A stretch of 64,000 bases of DNA from the NCBI RefSeq assembly GCF_039602135.1, contig NZ_CP125942.1, forward strand, positions 3,100,001-3,164,000, written 5' to 3'. Source of the stretch: Glutamicibacter sp. B1 (GTDB lineage: Bacteria; Actinomycetota; Actinomycetes; Actinomycetales; Micrococcaceae). Every line of letters starts with the position of its first letter. The first letter of the stretch is position 1. The notes under the pieces are model-generated. The model saw only the letters and a program-made list of their open reading frames with translations, had not been told where the DNA came from and searched no databases. The translations under genes and the position numbers were made by a program. This document shows, in pieces, positions 18,496 to 27,346 of this stretch.

Positions 18496-18815
18496 ACTTC
18501 AATCATTCAACTTCCCGGTGGCCACCAAAAGAGCAGAATGTCATGATCTGACCATGACCGTTGTCATGGGTTCAGCAAGGTAGTTGCAGTAAAACAACCA
18601 TCTGGCTTGAACCTTTACAACTATTGTGACCTTGGCAACAGCTTGCGGTTTTCATGCTGGCGGGAAAAGAACTCGAGTTTGATGGGCGCGGAGCACATCA
18701 CTGCGAGTCAACGAACGAAATGTCATTTTTTGCCCTTGTGATCAGCTCATAGGACTCATGACCTGCTGGTTATCCCTATGGGAAACTCACAGTCATATCC
18801 CGTAGGATTTTTCCT
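18496..18815. other. Divergent intergenic region between exporter operon and DedA gene
   Basis: About 320 bases holding the palindromes at 18540-18569 close to the exporter operon. The rest shows no gene or RNA that I can support. Confidence 0.6.
18540..18569. promoter_or_regulatory. Triple inverted repeat, likely response-regulator operator
   Basis: The hexamer GTCATG and its complement CATGAC occur three times: GTCATG at 18540-18545, CCATGAC at 18552-18558 and GTCATGG at 18563-18569. The last two form a perfect 7-bp palindrome with a 4-base spacer. The cluster lies 45-75 bases upstream of the exporter operon, where an autoregulating NarL-type regulator would bind. Confidence 0.55.
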
Positions 18816-19517
18816 GTGCTAGATCAATCTTCTTTTCTTTCCTTTGTGACGGATTACGCCCCGCCGACCATCGGCGCCGCGTTCCTGCCCGACTGGCTGA
18901 ACCCAGCAGTATTCCTCAACAACCCTGACCTTGGCCCATGGGTTGTTGCGCTGGTCTGCCTTATCGTCTTCGCCGAAACCGGCTTGCTGGTCGGGTTCTT
19001 CCTCCCGGGCGACTCGATGCTGTTCACAGTCGGCATGCTCATCGCTACGGGCACCATCCATGTGCCACTATGGCTCTTCGCGTTGGCCATTTTCATTTGC
19101 GCTTTCGCCGGAGATCAGACGGGCTATTTCATCGGTAGAAAAAGTGGCCCAGCCATCTTCAACAAACCCGAATCGCGATTCTTCTCGCAAAAGAATGTTG
19201 AACGAGCCCACGAATTTTTCGAAAAGTTTGGTGGCCGTGCAGTCATCTTGGCCCGCTTTGTACCGGTGGTTCGAACCTTCGTTCCGGTCATCGCCGGTGT
19301 CGCCAAGATGGACCACAAGACCTTCATCAGCTTCAACCTGATTGGCGCCGCCCTCTGGGGTATCGGCGTCACGCTCTTGGGCTTCTGGTTGGGTCAGTTC
19401 AGCTGGATCGAAAAGAACATCGACATTATCTTCATCCTGATTGTTCTCATCTCCTTGATCCCGATCGGTGTTGAGCTAATCAAAGCACGTAAGCCAAGCA
19501 AGAACATCGAAGACTAG
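18816..19517 (+). CDS. DedA family membrane protein
   Basis: A 233-residue DedA/SNARE-associated protein, a family of lipid-handling inner-membrane proteins thought to flip undecaprenyl phosphate or phospholipids. Seen: ETGLLVGFFLPGDSMLF, GDQTGYFIGRKSG with the family acidic and basic residues, and FGGRAVILARFVPVVRTFVPVIAG, the membrane-re-entrant arginine motif. Start is GTG at 18816. It ends three bases before the stop of the convergent DUF2695 gene. Confidence 0.92.
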   Translation: MLDQSSFLSFVTDYAPPTIGAAFLPDWLNPAVFLNNPDLGPWVVALVCLIVFAETGLLVGFFLPGDSMLFTVGMLIATGTIHVPLWLFALAIFICAFAGDQTGYFIGRKSGPAIFNKPESRFFSQKNVERAHEFFEKFGGRAVILARFVPVVRTFVPVIAGVAKMDHKTFISFNLIGAALWGIGVTLLGFWLGQFSWIEKNIDIIFILIVLISLIPIGVELIKARKPSKNIED

Positions 19518-19520
19518 TTT

Positions 19521-19880
19521 CTAAGCACTTCGGCGGCTAAAACGTCCGCCACCCCACTGTACGCCGCGGCGCATCAACCAATTCTCGCAAGGTTGGATTG
19601 TGCCGCGGCGTACTCCTTTACAGACCAAATCTTCCCCTGCATCAATGAGGCGTATGGCCTCAGTCGTGGCCGGTCGAACTACGTTCAGCAGCACTTCGCA
19701 ATCGCAAAATCCCCCGAGCAATCGCACTTTCCTCTCAAGAGCGCTGGCCCTCGGCGCAGATTCATCGCGATAAAAGCTAAGTCCCCTCAGACTTCCATCG
19801 CAGCGAGTTTCCCCTGCCACGCGATACAGGTAGCAAGGCAGACATTCGTGAATCACGGGACGAGGTAATTGCGGCATCAT
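19521..19880 (-). CDS. DUF2695-type small protein
   Basis: A 119-residue protein with cysteines in ECLPCYLYR, TRCDGSL and GGFCDCEVLLNVV. The GGFCDCEVLLN ending is the hallmark of DUF2695, a family of unknown function; the Cys-rich pattern suggests metal binding. The last 30 residues are encoded by a large inverted repeat (19559-19613) and are probably not part of the conserved domain. Start supported by AAGGAG just before ATGATG. Confidence 0.6.
   Translation of the reverse strand: MMPQLPRPVIHECLPCYLYRVAGETRCDGSLRGLSFYRDESAPRASALERKVRLLGGFCDCEVLLNVVRPATTEAIRLIDAGEDLVCKGVRRGTIQPCENWLMRRGVQWGGGRFSRRSA
19559..19613. repeat. Large inverted repeat at the 3' end of the DUF2695 gene
   Basis: Perfect 12-bp outer arms (GTACGCCGCGGC at 19559-19570 and its complement at 19602-19613) with an inner CAACC/GGTTG stem at 19575-19594. 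It sits inside the coding end and may act as the bidirectional terminator for DedA and DUF2695. Confidence 0.75.
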
Positions 19881-19986
19881 GGCTCCTTAAAAGACAGTAG
19901 CGAGGCCAGCTGATCAACTTGCCTCGCTACCCACCTTGGGCCACCGCCGTCTTCTACTCAGAGAATATGTGGCGAGCTGTGGACTT

Positions 19987-21183
19987 CTACTCTCCTGCCA
20001 GGCTTCGGCGCAAAAACGCATCCACCCGCTCCAGGGCTTCAGCCACACGCTCGTAACCGGCGGCAAAAGACAGCCGAATATACAGATGGCCCTCAAACGG
20101 ATCGAAGTCACCGCCCGGAGTCAATGCCACATGAGCCTGCTCCAACACGGCTCGGCAGAATTCAGAAGCCGAACCAAAATGTTCCAGCACCTCGTTGGCC
20201 AACCGGCCGTACAGATAAAACGCTCCATCAGCTGGGGCAGCCTGAATGATTCCCAGATGATCCAGGCGTTGCAACACCAGTTCTCGTGTGCGGGCAAACT
20301 CGGCCACCCGGTCATTCGCTTCTTCGACACTCTGTGCTGCAAAAGCCGCCACAGCTGCACGTTGCGCCGGTGCAGGAGCACACAAGGCAAGGTTTGAGGC
20401 CAGAGCGTCTACGGCAGGCAACAGGTCCTCGGAAACGACCATCCAACCAAGACGCCACCCTGTCATGCCCCAATATTTAGAGAAGGAAGAGACCACGATG
20501 GACGTGCGCGAGAACTCCCATGAAGTGTGCCCACGTCGCGTGGCATCGAATTCGATGCCGTGGTAGATCTCGTCGCTAATCAAGCGAACGCCGTTGCTTT
20601 CGCACCATTGGGCCAGTTGTTCTAATTCCTCGGCACTAAACATGGTGCCGGTGGGATTATTCGGTGAAGCAATCACCAGACCGTCGAGGCGCCCGTGCTC
20701 TTTTTTGGCCTGTTCCAGATGCTCAATGGTTGGTTGGAATCTCGTTTCTGCCGTGGTGGGCAGGTCCAGCACTTTAAGTCCGAGGGCACGCAGGATATTG
20801 GCATAGGCGGGATAGCCAGGACGGGCCAACGCCACCACGTCTCCGGCATCAAAGGCTGCGAGGAACGCAAGCTGGAATGCGCCGGAGGAACCGGTAGTCA
20901 TGACAAAGTTTTCCGCAGGAATCTGCACCCCATAGGCATCACGATAATGATCGGCAAGCGCCTGACGGATCTCAGGCAGACCAGCGGTCGCCGTGTACCC
21001 GAGGTCCGCGCCCTCCGTGTGCAGTTGGGCCGCCAGAGTGTTGACTGCTGCTGGCGCTCCCCCGCCGGGTTCTCCCACGCATAAGGAAATGACGTCATGG
21101 CCTGCATCGCGCATCTGCGAAACTCGCTCGACAATCTGCATCACTTCGAATGGTGCAACCTTGGCGCGTTGAGATACCTGCAC
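19987..21183 (-). CDS. Pyridoxal-phosphate-dependent aminotransferase (class I/II)
   Basis: A 398-residue fold-type I aminotransferase. Seen: TGSSGAFQLAFLAAF at the cofactor phosphate site, IASPNNPTGTMF, LISDEIYHGIEF with the cofactor-binding aspartate and tyrosine, and the Schiff-base lysine in SSFSKYWGMTGWRLGW (Lys236). The C-terminal arginine for substrate carboxylate is in LYIRLSFAAG. Substrate is not clear; the pattern resembles the actinobacterial group between aspartate and broad-range aminotransferases. Single gene, about 130 bases downstream of the carrier gene with a terminator between. Confidence 0.92.
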   Translation of the reverse strand: MQVSQRAKVAPFEVMQIVERVSQMRDAGHDVISLCVGEPGGGAPAAVNTLAAQLHTEGADLGYTATAGLPEIRQALADHYRDAYGVQIPAENFVMTTGSSGAFQLAFLAAFDAGDVVALARPGYPAYANILRALGLKVLDLPTTAETRFQPTIEHLEQAKKEHGRLDGLVIASPNNPTGTMFSAEELEQLAQWCESNGVRLISDEIYHGIEFDATRRGHTSWEFSRTSIVVSSFSKYWGMTGWRLGWMVVSEDLLPAVDALASNLALCAPAPAQRAAVAAFAAQSVEEANDRVAEFARTRELVLQRLDHLGIIQAAPADGAFYLYGRLANEVLEHFGSASEFCRAVLEQAHVALTPGGDFDPFEGHLYIRLSFAAGYERVAEALERVDAFLRRSLAGE

Positions 21184-21221
21184 TCTTTGTCCTCGCTACG
21201 ATACTGGCGCGGTGGGCCCGC

Positions 21222-21292
21222 ACGGCCGGGTGAAGCATTGCTCGACTCGATCTCACTCACCCAAGTTTGAATCTCTAATGCTACCCGGCCGT
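21222..21292 (-). terminator. Hairpin downstream of the YkvI-type carrier gene
   Basis: ACGGCCGGGT...AGCATT (21222-21239) pairs with AATGCTACCCGGCCGT (21277-21292) with a 2-base bulge. It follows the carrier stop at 21312 on the minus strand. Confidence 0.55.
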
Positions 21293-21311
21293 CCCAGCTC
21301 GTACCTCGCAC

Positions 21312-22436
21312 TTACACCGGCTGTCGACGCACCGCCCGCATCACGGTCTTGACCAGCATCAGCACGAGCAACAGCGTTCCAACATAGCCGTTGATGACGT
21401 AGACCAGGTTGACCATTTGAGAGAACGGCAGCATCAAACCAATGACCGTTCCCAGGATTGCCAGAATGACGGTGAGGTATTTGAAGCCCTTGGTCTTATC
21501 CGAGTAGAAGCGTGAAGAGACGGTCCAAAGCAGTGGCACGGCAGTGGTGTAGATTCCGGCCAAAATCATCACGGAGATACCTGCCGCAAGGACCGGGCTG
21601 ATGTCCTTAGCCAAGACCAGCATTGGAATCTCAGTTCCGCCCACCCGAGTAATGTTGGCCAACAGACCCAAGCCAACAATGACGCAGGCAAGTGAGAAGA
21701 CGGTCGAACCGGTCAGAGCACCAGCCACTGCTTCTTTTCGGTTGCGGGCCGTTTTGCCCAAGGCGGTCAAGAAGGCAGCCAACCACAACATGCAGAAACC
21801 TACGTAGGACAGGCCCGACATGAACCAGTTGGTGGATGCTTGAGTCAGATCTAGTGTCGGCAGCAAGGCTTGACCTTCTGCGATTCCACTTGGGTTGCGC
21901 AGGATCCCTAATAGTCCGAGGCTGATTGCCACCACCACAATCAATGGGCCGATTTTGCCGATGACATCCACCAGGTTTTTCAGGCCGAACCAGACGCTGA
22001 GCCCCACCACGATGGCCAGTCCAATGCCACCAACAAATTTGGACATTCCATAGTGCTCTTCAAAAACTGCTCCGGCACCGGCAACCATCACGGTGAAGCT
22101 CAAGAAGACGAACAGAATGGAGAAGTAGTCGAAGAAGGTGCCCAAATATTTCCCGCTGTAGTAGTGGAAAATCCTTGATGGCTTTTCAAATTTCTTGGCT
22201 TGTCCCACGACAAAGAACTCAACTGCAACGTAGCCCATCAGCACTAGAACTAGGAGGCCGGTTCCGAAGACTCCTGCATAGCCATAGGAGGTGAAGTACT
22301 GCAGAATTTCTTGGCCCGTGGCGAATCCCGAACCGATGAGGAACGCAATGATCGCTCCAGCATAGGTGAGGACCCGCCGGGTTCTGCCGGACTTGCCTGT
22401 GGTCGAAAGATCTTGCGCTGAGGTTTGACTGCTCAC
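21312..22436 (-). CDS. YkvI-type membrane carrier (APC superfamily-like)
   Basis: A protein of about 374 residues with ten hydrophobic helices. The first helix reads GAIIAFLIGSGFATGQEILQ, the unwound-helix signature shared with branched-chain and neurotransmitter-type symporters and with Bacillus YkvI. Substrate unknown; an amino acid is plausible. GTG at 22436 is preferred over the TTG at 22463 because AAAGGG lies just upstream. The upstream region carries a perfect TGATATATCA-type palindrome. Confidence 0.75.
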   Translation of the reverse strand: MSSQTSAQDLSTTGKSGRTRRVLTYAGAIIAFLIGSGFATGQEILQYFTSYGYAGVFGTGLLVLVLMGYVAVEFFVVGQAKKFEKPSRIFHYYSGKYLGTFFDYFSILFVFLSFTVMVAGAGAVFEEHYGMSKFVGGIGLAIVVGLSVWFGLKNLVDVIGKIGPLIVVVAISLGLLGILRNPSGIAEGQALLPTLDLTQASTNWFMSGLSYVGFCMLWLAAFLTALGKTARNRKEAVAGALTGSTVFSLACVIVGLGLLANITRVGGTEIPMLVLAKDISPVLAAGISVMILAGIYTTAVPLLWTVSSRFYSDKTKGFKYLTVILAILGTVIGLMLPFSQMVNLVYVINGYVGTLLLVLMLVKTVMRAVRRQPV

Positions 22437-22468
22437 GAAAACCCTTTGTGACGAAGCTAACAATGTAT

Positions 22469-22480
22469 CTGATATATCAG
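22469..22480. promoter_or_regulatory. Palindromic site upstream of the YkvI-type gene
   Basis: CTGATATATCAG is a perfect 12-bp palindrome about 35 bases upstream of the carrier start. A related but gapped site, CAGATAATGATCTG, lies at 22612-22625 nearer the divergent gene. Both could be operators; the regulator is unknown. Confidence 0.4.
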
Positions 22481-22692
22481 TATCACATCTATCCCATGTG
22501 AGGTAAATAGCTCGCGCCTTTTGTTTTCTTGTTCGTTACACGACTGACCAACAACCGACAAATATCACCCCACGTCATTGTGAGAACCAAAGAAAATCAG
22601 CAGACTGGTATCAGATAATGATCTGTAGGTACTCGAACCTGTTTGGTTCCAGAGTCAGCCAGTGTTAATTTCGGGATTCAAAGGACGCGACA

Positions 22693-22938
22693 GTGAGCGA
22701 ACAAAAAGTATTTGAAGCAATCGTCGGCAAAGAAGGCGGCTGGTGGAACATCTGGGTTCCAGAAATTGATCAGGTCACCTGCACCCGCAAATCACGCAAG
22801 ATCTCCAGTTACACGCGAACTCTCATCGCCGCGGTTCTAGGGATCCCAGAGTCGTCATTCCGTGTAGAACGAGAATTGGTAAGCGCCGCCGAATTTGAGC
22901 GCCGCTACACCGCAGCAGTGCGCAACACCAACGCGTAG
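22693..22938 (+). CDS. Small HicB-like protein, function unknown
   Basis: An 81-residue protein starting at GTG. The N-terminal 50 residues (FEAIVGKEGGWWNIWVPEI then a segment with two lysine/arginine patches and TLIAAVLGIP) resemble the short alpha/beta fold of HicB-type antitoxins, but there is no HicA-like partner next to it and no helix-turn-helix. It may be an orphan descendant. It shares a bidirectional terminator with rlmN. Confidence in being a gene is good because of the clean length and ending; function is open. Confidence 0.65.
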   Translation: MSEQKVFEAIVGKEGGWWNIWVPEIDQVTCTRKSRKISSYTRTLIAAVLGIPESSFRVERELVSAAEFERRYTAAVRNTNA

Positions 22939-22976
22939 ATGAGCTCGAAGGCACACCCAACAAGCTGTAGTTAACG

Positions 22977-23015
22977 AAAAATCGGGGCCCAGTTTTTAAC
23001 TGAGCCCCGATTTTT
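22977..23015. terminator. Bidirectional terminator between the small gene and rlmN
   Basis: AATCGGGGC...AGT pairs with ACT...GCCCCGATT around a T-rich loop; the stem is flanked by AAAA on the left and TTTTT on the right, so it can stop transcription from both sides. Confidence 0.85.
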
Positions 23016-23022
23016 GTGTTTG

Positions 23023-24321
23023 TTATTTGTCGCCGTCGGCGGCCAGCTGACCGCAGGCGCCGTCGATCTCCTTGCCGCGGGTATCGCGCAGCGTGGTCGG
23101 AACCCCTAGCTCATCTAGGCGACGAACGAACTTCGAGGTAATATCCGACTCGCTACGGGTCCAAATGGAACCTGGCACTGGGTTCAGCGGAATCGGGTTC
23201 ACATGGACCCAGCCGCGACCACGGGCGTTGAGCTTCTTGGCAAGCATTTCTGCACGCCACTCGTGGTCGTTCATGTCCTTGATCAGTGCGTACTCGATGG
23301 ATACGCGACGACCGGTCTTCACGTAGTAGTCGTAGGCTGCATCCAGCGCTTCATCAACCTTCCAGCGTGAGTTCACTGGGATCAATTCATCACGTAGCTC
23401 GTCATCAGGCGCGTGAAGGGACAAAGCGAAGGTGACCGGGACATTCTCGTCGGCCAGCTTGCGAATGGCAGGAACCAGACCGACGGTGGAAACGGTGATG
23501 CCGCGGGCGCTCATGCCCAAGCCTTCTGGGGCTTCGGCAACCATGCGGTGCACGGCGTTCATGACGCGCTTGTAGTTAGCCAGTGGCTCACCCATACCCA
23601 TGAACACGATATTGCCTACGCGCTCGTCTGGATGCTTCTGACCACCCAGACCACCTTCGGCGATCACGCGGTTAGCCTGAACGATCTGGTCCAAGATCTC
23701 CGCGGTGGACATGTTGCGGGTCAAACCTGCCTGTCCGGTGGCGCAGAATGGGCAGTTCATACCGCAACCACACTGCGAAGAAATGCACAGGGTGATGCGG
23801 TTGGGGTAACGCATCAGCACAGACTCGACCAACGAGCCGTCGAATAGACGCCAGAGGAACTTGATGGTCTTGCCATCATCGGTCTCGAGACGCTTCACCT
23901 CGGTGAGCAGCTTCGGGAACATCGCCTGGACTAGTTCCCCACGACGCTCCTTGGGAAGATCGCTCATCTTCTCAGGGTCGGTGGTGTAGTGCTGGAAGTA
24001 GTGGGTTGAAAGCTGCTTGGCACGGAATGCTGGAAGGCCTAGCGCCTTCAGTTCTGCCTGACGCTCAGCAAGGGTGAGGTCGGCAAGGTGCTTAGGTGGC
24101 TGCGAGACGCGGCGCTTGGTGGAGAACTGCAGTTCGGGGCGGCCATCGGCGCCCATCTCCTGCTTCCAACCTTCGGCGGTCGGGATTACCTGCGAACGGC
24201 CTTCGGCTTCGGCGCGAGATTTCGAAATGCGCAGCTGCTGGGCACGCTGAGCAGCGGCCTGCTCGGTACGCAGTGCCTTGCGCTCAACGGCGGTGAGTGT
24301 GGTGGAATCGCTGGAAGTCAT
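23023..24321 (-). CDS. rlmN: 23S rRNA (adenine(2503)-C(2))-methyltransferase RlmN
   Basis: A 432-residue radical-SAM methyltransferase that methylates A2503 of 23S rRNA and A37 of some tRNAs. The [4Fe-4S] motif CGMNCPFC supplies Cys186, Cys190 and Cys193, followed by ATGQAG. Other family marks are [40 protein letters not shown] and a late cysteine in GACGQLAA that would serve as the methyl-carrying residue. The N-terminal 60 residues are longer than in E. coli, as is usual in actinobacteria. Single gene. Confidence 0.95.
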   Translation of the reverse strand: MTSSDSTTLTAVERKALRTEQAAAQRAQQLRISKSRAEAEGRSQVIPTAEGWKQEMGADGRPELQFSTKRRVSQPPKHLADLTLAERQAELKALGLPAFRAKQLSTHYFQHYTTDPEKMSDLPKERRGELVQAMFPKLLTEVKRLETDDGKTIKFLWRLFDGSLVESVLMRYPNRITLCISSQCGCGMNCPFCATGQAGLTRNMSTAEILDQIVQANRVIAEGGLGGQKHPDERVGNIVFMGMGEPLANYKRVMNAVHRMVAEAPEGLGMSARGITVSTVGLVPAIRKLADENVPVTFALSLHAPDDELRDELIPVNSRWKVDEALDAAYDYYVKTGRRVSIEYALIKDMNDHEWRAEMLAKKLNARGRGWVHVNPIPLNPVPGSIWTRSESDITSKFVRRLDELGVPTTLRDTRGKEIDGACGQLAADGDK

Positions 24322-24376
24322 TACTACCTATTGTTTCATGTTTCAGGGCAGTAGTGGCGGTGAGTTTGGGCACGCG

Positions 24377-24421
24377 CCAACGGTGCTACACCGAAGTCTA
24401 TCGGCGGCGCAGCACCGTTGG
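24377..24421 (-). terminator. Hairpin downstream of the secreted protein gene
   Basis: Perfect 11-bp arms (24377-24387 and 24411-24421) with an inner CCGA/TCGG stem in the loop. Located between the secreted-protein stop at 24432 and the rlmN start. Confidence 0.55.
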
Positions 24422-24431
24422 GAGCCAATCC

Positions 24432-25028
24432 TTAATCCTTATAGGATTCCTTCACGTGCACGATGCTGCCTTCGGCCCCGGTGACATCGAATTCACCGAC
24501 CTGACCGCTGGTTGTTACCGCCGGACGCTCCTTGTCAGTTCGGGTGTATCCGTCTTGCTTATCCTTGGTGACCACCATTTTTCCGGTGGCCTTCATGGTG
24601 ATATTTACGTCCCGAGCTTCACCCCAGATCGGATCACCCGACTCGGTATCCCCCTCGTAGACCCGGACTATTCCCGAGATCGTTCCGCGCGAGAGATTCT
24701 TGCTGATGTTGACTGTCAGGTCGTAGCCATACATGCCCAGACTGCCAACTATTTCGCAACCGCTTTCCGGATCCCATGATGGTAGTTGACCTTCGGGACA
24801 ATCGAAGTTCGTCACCGAAAAGTCTGAGAAGCCGTCGGTTTTGCCCGAAAAACCGATGAGGTGCGAGTTCCCATCCATGCCCGCAATCTCACCGATTTGT
24901 GCCACTTCGCCAGACATCCACGTGGAGCGTTGATTCTGAGCAGGCGCCGCCGATGCAGGCATACTTACGGAGATGGCTACGGCCAGCGCACTGGCTGCAG
25001 AAACTAGTGTCCGTGTTTTCTTGTTCAT
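24432..25028 (-). CDS. Secreted protein of unknown function
   Basis: A 198-residue protein with a clear Sec signal peptide (MNKKTRTLVSAASALAVAI, cleavage after ASAAPA). The mature part has two cysteines (about residues 77 and 88) that could form one disulphide and a beta-rich pattern with no domain I recognise. ATG at 25028 follows GAGAAGGGAATC; the open frame reaches 25064 without support. Single gene. Confidence 0.7.
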   Translation of the reverse strand: MNKKTRTLVSAASALAVAISVSMPASAAPAQNQRSTWMSGEVAQIGEIAGMDGNSHLIGFSGKTDGFSDFSVTNFDCPEGQLPSWDPESGCEIVGSLGMYGYDLTVNISKNLSRGTISGIVRVYEGDTESGDPIWGEARDVNITMKATGKMVVTKDKQDGYTRTDKERPAVTTSGQVGEFDVTGAEGSIVHVKESYKD

Positions 25029-25064
25029 GCTGATTCCCTTCTCGTGCCGCATGCGTCGTTGCAT

Positions 25065-25413
25065 ACGGTCGTAGGCTCAGCCAGTTTGTGTCACCCACCG
25101 CTTTAATTCAACAGGTGGACATAAAGGTTATATTCTTGATACCTCTACGGAGCTCTTTTCCCGTCTCCGCTCTCCCTAAATAGTGCGAAGTCATTTGCCT
25201 GGCTCTCAATGGACTCGAATCTTGTCTCTAGGCAACGCAGGATGCAGCCCCTCTGCAGAAACAGATACTGACCAGAGAATCAATGCCACTACATGGCGAA
25301 CGGTGAAAGTCGCACGGAAGAACCGTGCCGGCACCCAATCTGAGTCCTGCTTGTTATCACCCCGAAATATCGAGGTACCAAAACAAATGCGGGGCGTTCG
25401 AACTCCTGAAACG
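25065..25413. other. Intergenic region without a supported gene
   Basis: About 350 bases between the secreted protein and the GPP34 gene. The left end should hold the promoter of the secreted protein gene; open frames here lack ribosome sites and have unlike codon use. Nothing else seen. Confidence 0.5.
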
Positions 25414-26082
25414 CTAGCCCTTGAGACCGGTGGAGGCCGGTGGAATGACCCGCTCGTTGGTAATGATGGCATTCATCTTTGCCACGGCGCGCTGAGCAGC
25501 ATCGATTGCTGGGGACTCCTGAGCAATTTGTGCAAGACGTTCTTGTGCCTGGCTCGCACCGATCGGTGCGAGCTCGTCGGCCAATACCTGCTGCGCAATT
25601 CCCATGGCCTGCAGTATCGAGAGCACCGCAGAATCACTGATGCGTGCGCTGCGCTCCCCCTGAATTTCAGCGGAAAGATCGGTACGTATCTGACGTTCGA
25701 TCTGATCATTGAGCACGTGAACGCGTTCCTTACCAAGACCGAGCATCGTTCGCGAACCATATTCGACAATGCCTTGTTTAGCTAAGGAGTCGGTGACGAG
25801 ACGGACATTGCATAACGACGGTATCTTCACCGCAGCGCCCAAAGAAGTCGCCGCTCGTTTCTCCAACTTTTCTAGCGGGGCCGCCAATACCGGATCAGCA
25901 CAGGGCCCGGCACCAATGAGCTGAAGCTGAGAATCCGCGTCTTCGTTTAAGGTCACTCGGCCGGCAATCATCAAGTCAGATAAAACTGCAGCGTTCATTC
26001 CAAAGCCGGCAGCTGACATGACTGCTTCAGGCTTTTGGTACTTGTTGGCCATCAGTAAGTAGAGCTTTTCTGAGATCAGCAT
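25414..26082 (-). CDS. GPP34 family (GOLPH3-like) phosphoprotein
   Basis: A 222-residue all-helical protein that begins LISEKLYLLMANKYQKPE and carries ALSDLMIAGRVTL-like segments, the pattern of bacterial GPP34 proteins related to Golgi GOLPH3. Family members bind phosphoinositides in eukaryotes; their role in actinobacteria is unknown, perhaps at membranes. No signal peptide. It lies downstream of a membrane-protein gene transcribed in the same direction, but a 53-base gap and no overlap leave co-transcription open. Confidence 0.75.
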   Translation of the reverse strand: MLISEKLYLLMANKYQKPEAVMSAAGFGMNAAVLSDLMIAGRVTLNEDADSQLQLIGAGPCADPVLAAPLEKLEKRAATSLGAAVKIPSLCNVRLVTDSLAKQGIVEYGSRTMLGLGKERVHVLNDQIERQIRTDLSAEIQGERSARISDSAVLSILQAMGIAQQVLADELAPIGASQAQERLAQIAQESPAIDAAQRAVAKMNAIITNERVIPPASTGLKG

Positions 26083-26135
26083 GCCTACAGGCTACCGACC
26101 CTGATGGGGTCACGTCCTCAGTCTTTTGACGGATA

Positions 26136-27302
26136 TTAGGAACGATGTGGCAAGGGATGATCTTGGGATATTCTGCTTTGATTCCGCTCTTCACGATCGC
26201 GGGTCATCGCCGAGGTGGTTCGGATAAACACCGAAATCCACGAGAACATGATGGCGACCACCGCCAATTCAAAACCGGTCAGATTGTAGTAGGACCAGTC
26301 CTGCCAAAGTACGAAAGCAACCCACACTGCACCCACGGCAGCATAAGACATCAGGTGGAAAACGGCAGGGTACCCCGGAAGTAAGACTGCGGTGCCCATC
26401 AGAAGGATGATCATGGCGGCTGAAGCTAACTGCACAAAACCGGAATGCACTTGTGGGGAAACGTTCACCGGCACCAGGCCAATGCCGACAATCGCGGTGG
26501 CGACGACCACGAGACACCAGCGCACTACCCGTGGGCGCGGGCGCAACTTCCTGGCCAGCTTGTATCTGCGCAGTGCCGGGCGACAACGATAGGTCCGCGA
26601 TAACAGAACGAGGTCTCGGGTGAGGAACTCGGTAAAGGCTGCGAGCACCAAACCGGAAATAATCAGGGTCAGATTAAAGGTCCAGAATGATCCACGACCT
26701 GCCTGCGTGGTGCCCAAGAAGGAGAACATGCTGCGCCACCACTGTTGTTCTTCGGCGAGCAACATGCTGATCAGGACGCCAGAGGCCATGAAGATTCCCA
26801 AAACCACCGAGAGGGTTTCTGCGCTGGTGCGCGCCGTGGCCACCAGGCAAAGGTACGCCGTCAATCCGGTGACCGCACTCACGGCCAGTGAACCGGCCAG
26901 AACATCGAGATGCAGCCCGAAAAAGGCTCGTTGAAACAGGTGGAAGAGCACCAGAATCATCATCACCGAGCTGGCCACGTGCACCAGGACGAGGCCTAGC
27001 GCGGTCAGTAGTTGTCGCCAGGTAGGGATGCGCCGCAACCATGGTTCGCGGTAACGCAGGATGGCGCGGAAGGCATAGGCACTACTCATTGCCGCAGCGG
27101 TACCACCGCACACGGATGAAACCAGTCCCACCGACCAACGCCCAAAAAGTGCAGGGCGTTCACCGGCGAAAAATATGAGGCCGACGGTCAGACCGAAAAC
27201 GGAGCAGAGGAGTCCAGCCCAGAGCGCGCGACGTTCAATGTCGAGTTCGGTGACGCGGCGGCTGAGCGTGACTTCGGGATACTGGTAGGGCACGTACCCC
27301 AT
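26136..27302 (-). CDS. Multi-pass membrane protein of unknown function
   Basis: A 388-residue protein with about ten hydrophobic helices in a DUF998-like arrangement and basic loops (FRAILRYREPWLRRIP; a long Arg/Lys-rich cytoplasmic loop near residues 230-260). No enzymatic motif is visible. It starts at ATG 27302, 44 bases after the TauE/SafE gene ends, so the two may be co-transcribed. Confidence 0.65.
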   Translation of the reverse strand: MGYVPYQYPEVTLSRRVTELDIERRALWAGLLCSVFGLTVGLIFFAGERPALFGRWSVGLVSSVCGGTAAAMSSAYAFRAILRYREPWLRRIPTWRQLLTALGLVLVHVASSVMMILVLFHLFQRAFFGLHLDVLAGSLAVSAVTGLTAYLCLVATARTSAETLSVVLGIFMASGVLISMLLAEEQQWWRSMFSFLGTTQAGRGSFWTFNLTLIISGLVLAAFTEFLTRDLVLLSRTYRCRPALRRYKLARKLRPRPRVVRWCLVVVATAIVGIGLVPVNVSPQVHSGFVQLASAAMIILLMGTAVLLPGYPAVFHLMSYAAVGAVWVAFVLWQDWSYYNLTGFELAVVAIMFSWISVFIRTTSAMTRDREERNQSRISQDHPLPHRS

Positions 27303-27346
27303 TCTCTCATTGACGTTGGCAGTGCTCTATGGGCCGAAATTTCGCC

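Noticed and set aside
17915..18583. A 222-codon plus-strand frame
   Set aside because: Antisense to the ABC ATPase, whose motifs are complete on the minus strand.
25183..25785. A 200-codon plus-strand frame over the intergenic region and GPP34 gene
   Set aside because: Composition unlike coding genes here, no ribosome site, antisense to GPP34.
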